A stretch of DNA of 34,734 nucleotides from Xanthomonas sp. Leaf148 (GTDB lineage Bacteria; Pseudomonadota; Gammaproteobacteria; Xanthomonadales; Xanthomonadaceae), in contig NZ_LMOP01000008.1 in the NCBI RefSeq assembly GCF_001423585.1, forward strand, positions 1,832,927-1,867,660. Direction: 5' to 3'. The notes beneath the pieces were generated by a model. That model was not told the origin of the DNA. It was given only the letters and a program-made list of their open reading frames with translations, and did not search any database. The translations under genes and the position numbers were made by a program. Positions within the stretch are counted from its first letter, which is position 1. Each line of letters starts with the position of its first letter. Below, piece after piece: positions 24,536-30,915 of this stretch.

Positions 24536-24539
24536 GTGA
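24357..24539 (+). CDS. Possible leader reading frame coupled to virB7
   Basis: An open frame of 60 codons from ATG 24357, or 38 codons from ATG 24423, ends in a TGA that overlaps the virB7 GTG start (GTGA at 24536-24539). The 24357 start has no ribosome site; the 24423 start has only GGGCGA upstream. The peptide is basic in its second half (GPLKAKNLPSQARKKN) with no family match. The 4-base overlap is the same device that couples the real genes of this operon, so it may be a coupling leader; it may equally be chance. Confidence 0.3.
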   Translation: MCDETFLSKSFTSVRLTSGRFVMPEILGRSSVFRVGPLKAKNLPSQARKKNVLLVMEIRA

Positions 24540-24946
24540 AAAGAGGTCATTCGTTGAAAATCCTATGTCTTATGCTGACCATGCTTGCGCTAGCGTCCTG
24601 TGCAACAAAGCCTGCTGCAGATTTCGGCGGGAGATGGAAGCCGGTAAATCGTTTTGCAGAGACTCCGATGGAGTTGCCGCTGCATGCTTCTTACGTCTAT
24701 CAGGCAACTCCGATGGACGGAACGCTTAAAACAATGTTGGAGCGTTGGGTCAAGGACTCAAACATGACGCTTGCTTACAACATCACTTCTGATTACACGC
24801 TTTACGCTGCGGTCGCAAAAATCGAAACAGCTAGCGTAAAGCAAGCGGTGGACGAGCTTAGTGTTGTTTATGCCGCCCAGGGAGTGCACGTTTCAGTTGT
24901 TGGAAATCAGATAGTGGTTCAGCCCGTCTCTCAGTCAGCTGGATGA
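24536..24946 (+). CDS. virB7: T4SS outer membrane lipoprotein VirB7 with N0-like domain
   Basis: A 136-residue lipoprotein. The signal has basic start, hydrophobic stretch and lipobox Leu19-Ala-Ser-Cys22. Residues about 33-50 (WKPVNRFAETPMELPLH) fit the short VirB7 region that binds VirB9. From about 53 on (YVYQATPMDGTLKTMLERWV to VVGNQIVVQP) the pattern is a secretin/TonB N0-like (STN) domain. That combination is known from Xanthomonadaceae VirB7, which is longer than the 40-60 residues of classical VirB7, and forms an extra ring around the core complex. The start is GTG 24536 with GGAG at 24524-24527. It is the first gene of the AT-richer virB7-virB6 operon. Confidence 0.9.
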   Translation: MKRGHSLKILCLMLTMLALASCATKPAADFGGRWKPVNRFAETPMELPLHASYVYQATPMDGTLKTMLERWVKDSNMTLAYNITSDYTLYAAVAKIETASVKQAVDELSVVYAAQGVHVSVVGNQIVVQPVSQSAG

Positions 24947-24963
24947 TGCCTCAGTTCTAGTCT

Positions 24964-24991
24964 CTGCGCTAATAAAATACGCAGCATTTTT
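24964..24991 (+). terminator. Weak hairpin with U-run between virB7 and virB8
   Basis: Stem CTGCG/CGCAG (24964-24968, 24980-24984) with an 11-base AT-rich loop is followed by TTTTT at 24987-24991. Too weak for full termination, it could lower transcription past virB7 or mark an RNA processing site. It lies in the 71-base gap between the two genes. Confidence 0.35.
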
Positions 24992-25017
24992 GCAAAATAG
25001 GTGGAAGCGGATTACTT

Positions 25018-25938
25018 ATGTTCCGTAAGAAAGAACCCAGTCATCAAGTTGATCAAGTGCTTGCTAAAGCGGTCAACTATGAGTTGACAATTGCAGATCT
25101 TGCGCAACGTAGCCAACGACGTGCCTGGATGGTGGCAACCACTTCGTTAGCGGTATCTGTCATGTTGGCAGGTGGTTATTACTACATGCTGCCGCTTAAG
25201 GAAAAAGTTCCTTATCTCGTGATAGCTGATGCTTCCACCGGAACTGCCACCGTTGCTCGCCTCCAAGGTGACTTCTACAACCAGCAGATCACCTCTAGTG
25301 AGGCGATAAATCGTAGTAACGTTGCGCAGTATGTGACTGCTCGCGAGTCCTACGATTCAGAGATTATGACACTGCGGGATTGGAATCTCGTTTTTATCAT
25401 GTCTACTGCACAAGTGGGTGCTGGACATAAGCAGCTGTATATGGAAAATAACCCGGATAACCCTTTTCTGAAGTACGGAAAAGCAAAGTCGATTCGCGTT
25501 AAAATTTTAAGCATCACTCCCTTGGGGCAGCGAGCTTCCGGCGGATTTAGAGGGGCTGCTGTCAGAATACAGCGAAACTTGTATGAAAAAACTACTGGTA
25601 TCTCGACTTTTATCGACAATAAGTTGATTACCTTGGCCTTTGACTACAATGATAATTTAAAGTTAGATGAGCAAGATCGGTTGCAGAATCCCTTGGGATT
25701 TCAAGTGACCGAGTATCGCGTCGACAATGATTATGATAAGGCTCCGGCGGACGTAGGTGCTCCTGCAAATGGCCCGAGTGTGTCGGTTGTTGGCGTCCAG
25801 CCTCAGGTTACTGCAAACCCGAATTCAGACCTAGCTGCTCCCGCGATTGGCGTTGCAGTACCCACAACGACAGAGCCTGACGCGGCGAGATCGGCCGAAG
25901 GGATTTCGATTGGAACTGACGGAGCAAGAGGTCAATGA
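25018..25938 (+). CDS. virB8: T4SS inner membrane protein VirB8
   Basis: A 306-residue bitopic protein: short cytosolic N-terminus, one membrane helix (about 37-58, WMVATTSLAVSVMLAGGYYYML) and a periplasmic NTF2-like domain with the family blocks KEKVPYLVIADASTGTATV, YVTARESYDSE and a conserved middle. The tail after about residue 240 (DKAPADVGAPANGPSV onward) is Ala/Pro-rich and longer than in Agrobacterium VirB8. It forms part of the inner membrane platform. Its ribosome site is poor (GGTGGA about 14 bases upstream). It overlaps virB9 by ATGA. Confidence 0.92.
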   Translation: MFRKKEPSHQVDQVLAKAVNYELTIADLAQRSQRRAWMVATTSLAVSVMLAGGYYYMLPLKEKVPYLVIADASTGTATVARLQGDFYNQQITSSEAINRSNVAQYVTARESYDSEIMTLRDWNLVFIMSTAQVGAGHKQLYMENNPDNPFLKYGKAKSIRVKILSITPLGQRASGGFRGAAVRIQRNLYEKTTGISTFIDNKLITLAFDYNDNLKLDEQDRLQNPLGFQVTEYRVDNDYDKAPADVGAPANGPSVSVVGVQPQVTANPNSDLAAPAIGVAVPTTTEPDAARSAEGISIGTDGARGQ

Positions 25939-26705
25939 AGTATAGGAATAAATTGATAGTGTGGTTCTTGGCCGCGATAGCAGCAGTCGGATCAGCAGTT
26001 AGCGTTCATGCGCAAGCTGTTGACTATTACGACTATAAGGCTGATCAGATCTATCCGATCCGCGCTGGTTTAGGGATTACAACACAAATTGAATTGAATC
26101 CTAACGAGAAAATTCTCGACTACAGCACTGGTTTCAGTAGTGGCTGGGAACTGACTCGTCGAGATAATGTTTTTTATCTAAAGCCGAAGAACGTCGATGT
26201 TGATACCAACATGATGGTCAGAACCGAAACGCACTCATATATCTTTGAACTCAAGGTTGTTGCTACTGACTGGCGTGAGCTTGAGCAGGCGCGTCGCGCC
26301 GGCGTTCAGTACAAGGTGGTTTTCAACTATCCTAGCGACTCGCAGTTCTCTGTCGCAAAGAACACAGCCGAAGAAGATGCGAAGCCTTTACTAAGTACTG
26401 AGCTATCCAAAGATAGGCAGTATTATTTCGATTATTCCTACGCTACGCGTAGTCGGCTGGGGTGGCTTGTACCAGTTAGCGCATACGATGATGGCCGATT
26501 TACGTACTTGAAGCTGACTGACTCAAGCAAGTTTCAGACAGGAAACTTCCCGGCAGTGTTCGGTCGTGAAAAAGAGCACGGCGAAGATTTTGTAGTTAAT
26601 ACCACAGTTGAAGGGAATGTATTGATTGTCCATGGGACATATCCCTATCTAGTTATCAGACATGGAAGTAATGTCATCGGTCTTCGGAGGAACGTAAAGA
26701 AATGA
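25935..26705 (+). CDS. virB9: T4SS core complex protein VirB9
   Basis: A 256-residue periplasmic/outer membrane core component. Residues 1-26 are a signal peptide ending VHA. The N-terminal beta domain has YPIRAGLGITTQIELNPNEKI and WELTRRDNVFYLKPK; the C-terminal domain (from about 160, YYFDYSYATRSRLGWLVPVSAYDDGRFTYLKL) is the part that binds VirB7 and reaches the outer membrane. Length is normal for the family. It overlaps both virB8 and virB10 by four bases (ATGA each side), giving strict stoichiometric coupling of the core genes. Confidence 0.95.
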   Translation: MKYRNKLIVWFLAAIAAVGSAVSVHAQAVDYYDYKADQIYPIRAGLGITTQIELNPNEKILDYSTGFSSGWELTRRDNVFYLKPKNVDVDTNMMVRTETHSYIFELKVVATDWRELEQARRAGVQYKVVFNYPSDSQFSVAKNTAEEDAKPLLSTELSKDRQYYFDYSYATRSRLGWLVPVSAYDDGRFTYLKLTDSSKFQTGNFPAVFGREKEHGEDFVVNTTVEGNVLIVHGTYPYLVIRHGSNVIGLRRNVKK

Positions 26706-27961
26706 GCCAAAATAATCCTCCCGAGAATAATGAGGGTCGCCAGGATAATAGCGATAACGACCGCTCACAGTCTCCAAGCAGTGGCCAAGATCCTAACAAT
26801 CCCTATTTTGCTCGCACTCAAGCGCAGCCGTTGCCAAACCTGGATGCTTCAGCTCCTGAACTTCGTTCGGTGGAAGATCAGCGCCTCAATAGAAAAGCGC
26901 TATTTTTCCTTGGTGCGATCGTGCTTGTTTTGCTTGTGCTCGCTTTTTTCCTTTATAAGAGCGCTACCAACCGAAATGCCGCGGAAGCAAAAAAGGAGCC
27001 TACGGCGACTATAACCGCTCCCAGTCTTCCCAAAATGGGGAACGCCCCGGCGCAGGTTGAAGTTCAGCAAGACGTTCCCCCCATTTCGCTTGCGACGCCC
27101 CCCCTTCCTCCCCCGCAAACTTCAGATTATCCGCAGCCGGTTTATGCACCGAGCAATAGTCCTGCTGGTCCAACATTGGCTGAGCGACGGATGGCATCCG
27201 CGGGAGGTAGTGGCGCTACCGGTTCTGGCGGCGGCAGCCCGATGAGTGCCGAAGAGTATTCCAATTCGATCTTGGCCGGTCTTAATCCCGCAAGCGAGGG
27301 AGGGGCGGCTGGCTCGGAGGAAGGTAGCGAGGCTGACAAGCAAAAGGTAACAAGCGCACAGTTCATTCGACATCCAGATGCATTGCTCGTCCGTGGAACT
27401 TATTTGCGATGCATTCTGGAAACTCGGGTGATCACCGACATCCCCGGTTTTACGTCGTGCCTTATCACTGAGCCGGTTTATTCAATAAACGGGCGGACGT
27501 TGTTGCTACCAAAAGGCTCAAAAATTTACGGGAGCTATAGCGGCGGTCCGACCGGACGACGTGTTTCCGTAATCTGGGATCGTATTACTACACCGACAGG
27601 GATCGATGTGTCTATGTCAAGCCCTGGTATAGACGGCTTGGGTGGTGCTGGACATCCTGGGCAGTACGATGCGCACTGGGGCCAACGCTTGTCTTCGGCT
27701 TTGATGATTAGTTTGTTGGCAGATGCTTTTAAGTATGCTGCTGCTGAGTACGGTCCCGAACAGACGACAGTTTCCCAGACGGGTGTTGAAGTTCAGTCGC
27801 CTTATGAAAGCGCTACTGCTAGAACGATGGAGCGTATTGCGAATGATGCGGCAACAGAAAGTATGAGGCGGCCAGCAACTGTCACTATTAATCAAGGTTC
27901 GCTGGTTAGTGTGTATGTTGCCAAAGATGTCGATTTTACAAACGTACTGCCAAGAAGGTAA
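26702..27961 (+). CDS. virB10: T4SS core complex protein VirB10
   Basis: A 419-residue protein that spans the envelope from inner to outer membrane. A hydrophilic Asn/Ser-rich cytosolic part (1-63) precedes one membrane helix (66-85, ALFFLGAIVLVLLVLAFFLY), then a Pro-rich periplasmic linker (PPLPPPQTSDYPQPVYAP) and a Gly/Ser stretch (GSGATGSGGGSPM). The C-terminal domain (from about 215, KQKVTSAQFIRHPDALLVRGTYLRCILETRV to VAKDVDFTNVLP) is the beta-barrel with antenna helices that form the outer membrane pore. It overlaps virB9 by ATGA and is followed by virB11 after 11 bases. Confidence 0.95.
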   Translation: MSQNNPPENNEGRQDNSDNDRSQSPSSGQDPNNPYFARTQAQPLPNLDASAPELRSVEDQRLNRKALFFLGAIVLVLLVLAFFLYKSATNRNAAEAKKEPTATITAPSLPKMGNAPAQVEVQQDVPPISLATPPLPPPQTSDYPQPVYAPSNSPAGPTLAERRMASAGGSGATGSGGGSPMSAEEYSNSILAGLNPASEGGAAGSEEGSEADKQKVTSAQFIRHPDALLVRGTYLRCILETRVITDIPGFTSCLITEPVYSINGRTLLLPKGSKIYGSYSGGPTGRRVSVIWDRITTPTGIDVSMSSPGIDGLGGAGHPGQYDAHWGQRLSSALMISLLADAFKYAAAEYGPEQTTVSQTGVEVQSPYESATARTMERIANDAATESMRRPATVTINQGSLVSVYVAKDVDFTNVLPRR

Positions 27962-27972
27962 CGAGAACGCAC

Positions 27973-29010
27973 GTGGACGTAGAAGTTTCGCCCGTCTCAA
28001 AAGCATCTAGTGAATTTCTTGAGTACCAGTACAGCGTGCTTGGTATTCAGGGATACATGCTGTCGTCAGAAGTAACTGAGATCTGCATAAATCGCCCTGG
28101 GGAAGTGTATTTGGAGACCAGTGGTGGTTGGGAGCGAGTAGAGGTGCCTGGCTTGACTTTTGAGCGCGCGCGTCAATTCTGTACAGCGGTGGTAAATGAA
28201 AGTAATACGGGTCAGCGCATCACCGACGCTGACCCGGTTGTTTCGTTAACTTTTCCAACTGGGCAGCGAGCGCAATTTGTCGTTCCTCCCGCATGTGACG
28301 CCGGTAAAGTCTCGATTACGATTCGTCTACCCTCTAAACATACGAAAACGCTTTCCCAGTACCAAGAGGATGGTTTCTTCGATCAGATATTGGAGCACAG
28401 CGGGGAAATCGGCGAGCATGATAAAGAACTCCTGATGCTTCGCCAATGCCGACAGTATGCAGAGTTTTTCAGGCAGGCTGTTCTCTATAAAAAGAATATT
28501 GTTGTGTCCGGAGCCACCGGTAGCGGTAAGACGACGTTTATGAAGTCCTTGGTCAACCATATTCCGGGGACTGAGCGTCTTGTGACGATCGAGGACGCAC
28601 GTGAACTTTTTATTTCGCAGCCCAATGTTGTCCATCTCCTTTATTCAAAGGGCGGGCAAAGTGCAAGTAACGTCACGGCCAAGAGTTGTATGGAAGCTTG
28701 CTTACGTATGAAGCCCGATCGAATCATCTTGGCTGAGTTGCGTGGCGATGAGGCGTTCTATTTCATACGAAACTGTGCGTCTGGACACCCCGGGTCGATT
28801 ACGAGTTGCCATGCAGGTAGCCCAGAGCAAACGTGGGATCAATTGGCATTGATGGTAAAAGCGTCTGTCGAGGGGTCTGGCTTGGAGTTTAATGTGATTA
28901 AGCGGTTGCTGATGATGACCATCGATATCGTAGTCCACATTAAGGCGCACGAAGGTCGTCGATACATCACCGGTATTGATTTTAATCCGGAGAGGAGCTT
29001 TCAATCATGA
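27973..29010 (+). CDS. virB11: T4SS hexameric ATPase VirB11
   Basis: A 345-residue cytosolic secretion ATPase. The N-terminal domain (LSSEVTEICINRPGEVYLE) is the family form; Walker A is GATGSGKTT (180-188), the Asp box is VTIEDARELF, Walker B region RIILAELRGDEAFYF and the His box GHPGSITSCHAGSPE. It powers pilus assembly and substrate transfer with VirB4 and VirD4. The start is GTG at 27973; the only ribosome site is a weak GAG just before. The stop codon overlaps a small frame at 29007 as ATGA. Confidence 0.95.
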   Translation: MDVEVSPVSKASSEFLEYQYSVLGIQGYMLSSEVTEICINRPGEVYLETSGGWERVEVPGLTFERARQFCTAVVNESNTGQRITDADPVVSLTFPTGQRAQFVVPPACDAGKVSITIRLPSKHTKTLSQYQEDGFFDQILEHSGEIGEHDKELLMLRQCRQYAEFFRQAVLYKKNIVVSGATGSGKTTFMKSLVNHIPGTERLVTIEDARELFISQPNVVHLLYSKGGQSASNVTAKSCMEACLRMKPDRIILAELRGDEAFYFIRNCASGHPGSITSCHAGSPEQTWDQLALMVKASVEGSGLEFNVIKRLLMMTIDIVVHIKAHEGRRYITGIDFNPERSFQS

Positions 29011-29117
29011 TGAGGAAAAGGAACACGCTTTTTCCAGTCCTGGGTGAAATAACCTTGATTATTTCTTTGCTCGAATCCACAGTCCGCTTAAATGTTGGCG
29101 ACGAGAGAGGGGTATAG
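29007..29117 (+). CDS. Possible 36-residue protein between virB11 and virB1
   Basis: ATG at 29007 overlaps the virB11 stop (ATGA), with AGGAG at 28994-28997 region 9 bases upstream, the best ribosome site nearby. The frame has 36 codons and ends at TAG 29115-29117, two bases before the preferred virB1 GTG. The peptide starts MMRKRN, then a hydrophobic stretch LFPVLGEITLIISLL, and looks like a short membrane segment or a signal-like sequence. It is in a different frame from virB1. It may be a real small protein, a coupling leader for virB1, or the separated N-terminus of virB1. Confidence 0.4.
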   Translation: MMRKRNTLFPVLGEITLIISLLESTVRLNVGDERGV

Positions 29118-29118
29118 C

Positions 29119-30063
29119 GTGCTTCCTGGAATCGAAATGATGGCATGTGGAGAAATGGCTGCTCCGCTTTCGGTGATGCAGCACGTCGTCCACGTCGAGT
29201 CTTCTCATAATCCCTATGCTATTGGGGTTGTGGGAGGAAGACTTGTACGGCAGCCAAAGAATTTGGGCGAAGCACTATCCACTGTTCAGATGCTCCAGGA
29301 GAAAGGTTACAACTTTTCGCTTGGACTTGCTCAAGTAAATCGCTACAACCTATCGAAATATGGTTTGCAGTCTTATGAGCAAGCATTCCAGCAGTGCCCG
29401 AACTTGAAAGCCGGCTCCGCTATCCTTTCTGAATGCTATCAGCGCTCTGGGAAAGATTGGGGAAAGGCATTGAGTTGCTACTACTCAGGGAATTTTGTGA
29501 CTGGTTTTCGGCATGGCTATGTGCAAAAGGTGTTCAATTCGATGGCACAAGCCAGTACGACGTCAGGTGCGGCTCCTATCCCGCTGATCGGCCAAATTCA
29601 GGGTCAAGTCAGGCAGCCGGTGAAGTCAGTCAAGGCATCCCTCCAGTCGTTGCCGGATCGTGTGTTGTCGCGTGTGATAGATGACCGTTTACATGGCGGT
29701 ACCTCAGTGCCGGAGCAAGATGTGGCTCAAGTATTTCCTCAAAATGCCGCTGGCACAGAGGTTGGGTTGAAGCGCGCAGACCAGGGCAGGGCAGTGGGCT
29801 CCTTCCCCCAGGCCCAGCGAAGTGCGGGGGGGGGCACGCAAATGGCGGGTTCAAGGCCTGCAAACGCGTCACGATTGCCAAATGGCTCTCAAGCACCTCC
29901 AAGCCTTTCGGGCGACGGAGAAGTTGCCGTATTGATGAGTTCACAGGTACCGGTGATACTAGGTACCCCTCCAAAGCAAGCGGCCGCTGGCAGCGCTGCT
30001 GTTGTACCACCCCCTTCACAGCAGCAAAGTGTGAAAATAGGGGACGCGGCATTCGTTTTCTAG
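29119..30063 (+). CDS. virB1: T4SS lytic transglycosylase VirB1
   Basis: A 314-residue SLT-type muramidase that opens peptidoglycan for the secretion channel. The catalytic block HVVHVESSHNPYAIGVVGG places the Glu at residue 27 from the GTG start. NFSLGLAQVNRYNLSKYG and WGKALSCYYSGNF are further transglycosylase motifs. After about 150 the protein becomes a long low-complexity tail rich in Gln, Pro, Ala and Ser, ending in VVPPPSQQQSVKIGDAAFVF. GTG 29119 has AGAGAGGGG 6 bases upstream; ATG 29092 is in frame with no ribosome site. Neither start gives a normal signal peptide, which is odd for a periplasmic enzyme. A run of nine G lies in the tail (29826-29834). Confidence 0.88.
   Translation: MLPGIEMMACGEMAAPLSVMQHVVHVESSHNPYAIGVVGGRLVRQPKNLGEALSTVQMLQEKGYNFSLGLAQVNRYNLSKYGLQSYEQAFQQCPNLKAGSAILSECYQRSGKDWGKALSCYYSGNFVTGFRHGYVQKVFNSMAQASTTSGAAPIPLIGQIQGQVRQPVKSVKASLQSLPDRVLSRVIDDRLHGGTSVPEQDVAQVFPQNAAGTEVGLKRADQGRAVGSFPQAQRSAGGGTQMAGSRPANASRLPNGSQAPPSLSGDGEVAVLMSSQVPVILGTPPKQAAAGSAAVVPPPSQQQSVKIGDAAFVF
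29826..29834 (+). repeat. Nine-G homopolymer inside virB1
   Basis: An unbroken run of nine G encodes Gly-Gly-Gly (SAGGGTQ) in the tail of VirB1. Runs of this length are prone to slippage; loss or gain of one base would truncate the tail but leave the catalytic domain whole. Confidence 0.9.
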
Positions 30064-30125
30064 CCTCCGGCATGGCCGATCCGGTAGGTGCAGCACCATG
30101 TTGGGCCTTAACAAGGAGATTTACA

Positions 30126-30518
30126 ATGAAACATGCCAAATTCACTTCCCCCGAAATCCAGCGTACCGCGAAGACCGTTGTTAAGTCGGCAATATTTGTT
30201 GCAGCCTTGTCTGCATCGTCAGCGTTCGCGCAAAACTTTGGTGGTACCGACACAAAGACCTGTGAATTTTTTACTAGTATCACCGGGATTCTCAACATCG
30301 CTTCGATCGCAGTGGTCACTATCGCCGTGATTTTTGCAGGTTATCAAATTGCCTTTGCACATAAGCGGATTGGCGATGTGGCGCCCATTTTGATCGGTGG
30401 TGTTCTGATTGGAGCAGCTGGCCAGATTGCTCGTATGCTGCTGGGTACTGGAGCTGGTGGCTCCTGCGGAGCGGTGAACGCATTTGTCACCCACAGCATG
30501 CCTTTCCTGACTGCTTGA
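30126..30518 (+). CDS. virB2: T4SS major pilin VirB2
   Basis: A 130-residue pilin precursor. The long signal peptide ends SSAFA (residue 35). The mature part has a Cys pair (TKTCEFF and GSCGAV) and two membrane helices, SITGILNIASIAVVTIAVIFAGYQIAF and VAPILIGGVLIGAAGQIARMLLG, joined by the short basic loop AHKRIGD, the VirB2/TrbC pattern. The frame is open to 30072, but AAGGAGA at 30113-30119 directs ATG 30126. In related systems it forms the extracellular pilus or lines the channel. It is followed by virB3 after one base. Confidence 0.92.
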   Translation: MKHAKFTSPEIQRTAKTVVKSAIFVAALSASSAFAQNFGGTDTKTCEFFTSITGILNIASIAVVTIAVIFAGYQIAFAHKRIGDVAPILIGGVLIGAAGQIARMLLGTGAGGSCGAVNAFVTHSMPFLTA

Positions 30519-30519
30519 T

Positions 30520-30822
30520 ATGAAGAAAAACGTCGTCTTCCGCGGTTGCACCAGGCCCGCAATGTTCTTGGGGGTGCCTTATGTTCCGTTTTTTATCGGT
30601 GCGGGCGGAACGCTGGTTTTCTCCATGTATACCAATTTGTTATACCTTTTTCTGATTCCCGTCATCATTTTCATAATGCGTCAAATGGCGCGGCGTGATG
30701 AGATGATTTTCCGCTTGTTGGGGTTACGCTGGCAGTTCAAATTCAGAGTGAGGAACGTTCGCGCCAACTCAGGGAAATGGATTTTTACACCCAATAGTTA
30801 TCGGAAAAGTCCGCCACCGTGA
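30520..30822 (+). CDS. virB3: T4SS inner membrane protein VirB3
   Basis: A 100-residue protein with the VirB3 N-terminal pattern VVFRGCTRPAMFLGVPYVPFFIGAGGT and two close membrane segments (about 15-32 and 36-56), then a basic cytosolic tail. It works with VirB4 at the inner membrane; in some systems the two are fused, here they are separate. Start ATG lies one base after the virB2 stop. The stop codon is inside a hairpin loop (30814-30831). Confidence 0.9.
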   Translation: MKKNVVFRGCTRPAMFLGVPYVPFFIGAGGTLVFSMYTNLLYLFLIPVIIFIMRQMARRDEMIFRLLGLRWQFKFRVRNVRANSGKWIFTPNSYRKSPPP

Positions 30823-30837
30823 AATCGGTGGGCTTTT
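30814..30837 (+). terminator. Hairpin with T-run at the virB3 stop codon
   Basis: Stem CCACCG/CGGTGG (30814-30819, 30826-30831) with loop TGAAAT containing the virB3 TGA is followed by GC and TTTT (30834-30837). It resembles a weak intrinsic terminator in mid-operon; ribosomes finishing virB3 would cover it. Confidence 0.4.
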
Positions 30838-30849
30838 GATAGTCTGGGG

Positions 30850-30871
30850 GTCGGCGTCGTTAGGCGCCGAC
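30850..30871 (+). promoter_or_regulatory. Second hairpin in the virB3-virB4 gap
   Basis: Stem GTCGGCG/CGCCGAC (30850-30856, 30865-30871) with an 8-base loop and no direct U-run. With the hairpin at 30814 it fills the 93-base gap before virB4 and could protect RNA ends or set relative expression of upstream and downstream genes. Confidence 0.4.
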
Positions 30872-30915
30872 TTCCTTGTGTTTTCAGTGTTACCCACAGG
30901 GGCTAGGTCAAGCTG

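Noticed and set aside
29630..30319. A 229-codon minus-strand frame over virB1 and virB2
   Set aside because: No motif, antisense to clear T4SS genes, no ribosome site context; treated as a shadow.
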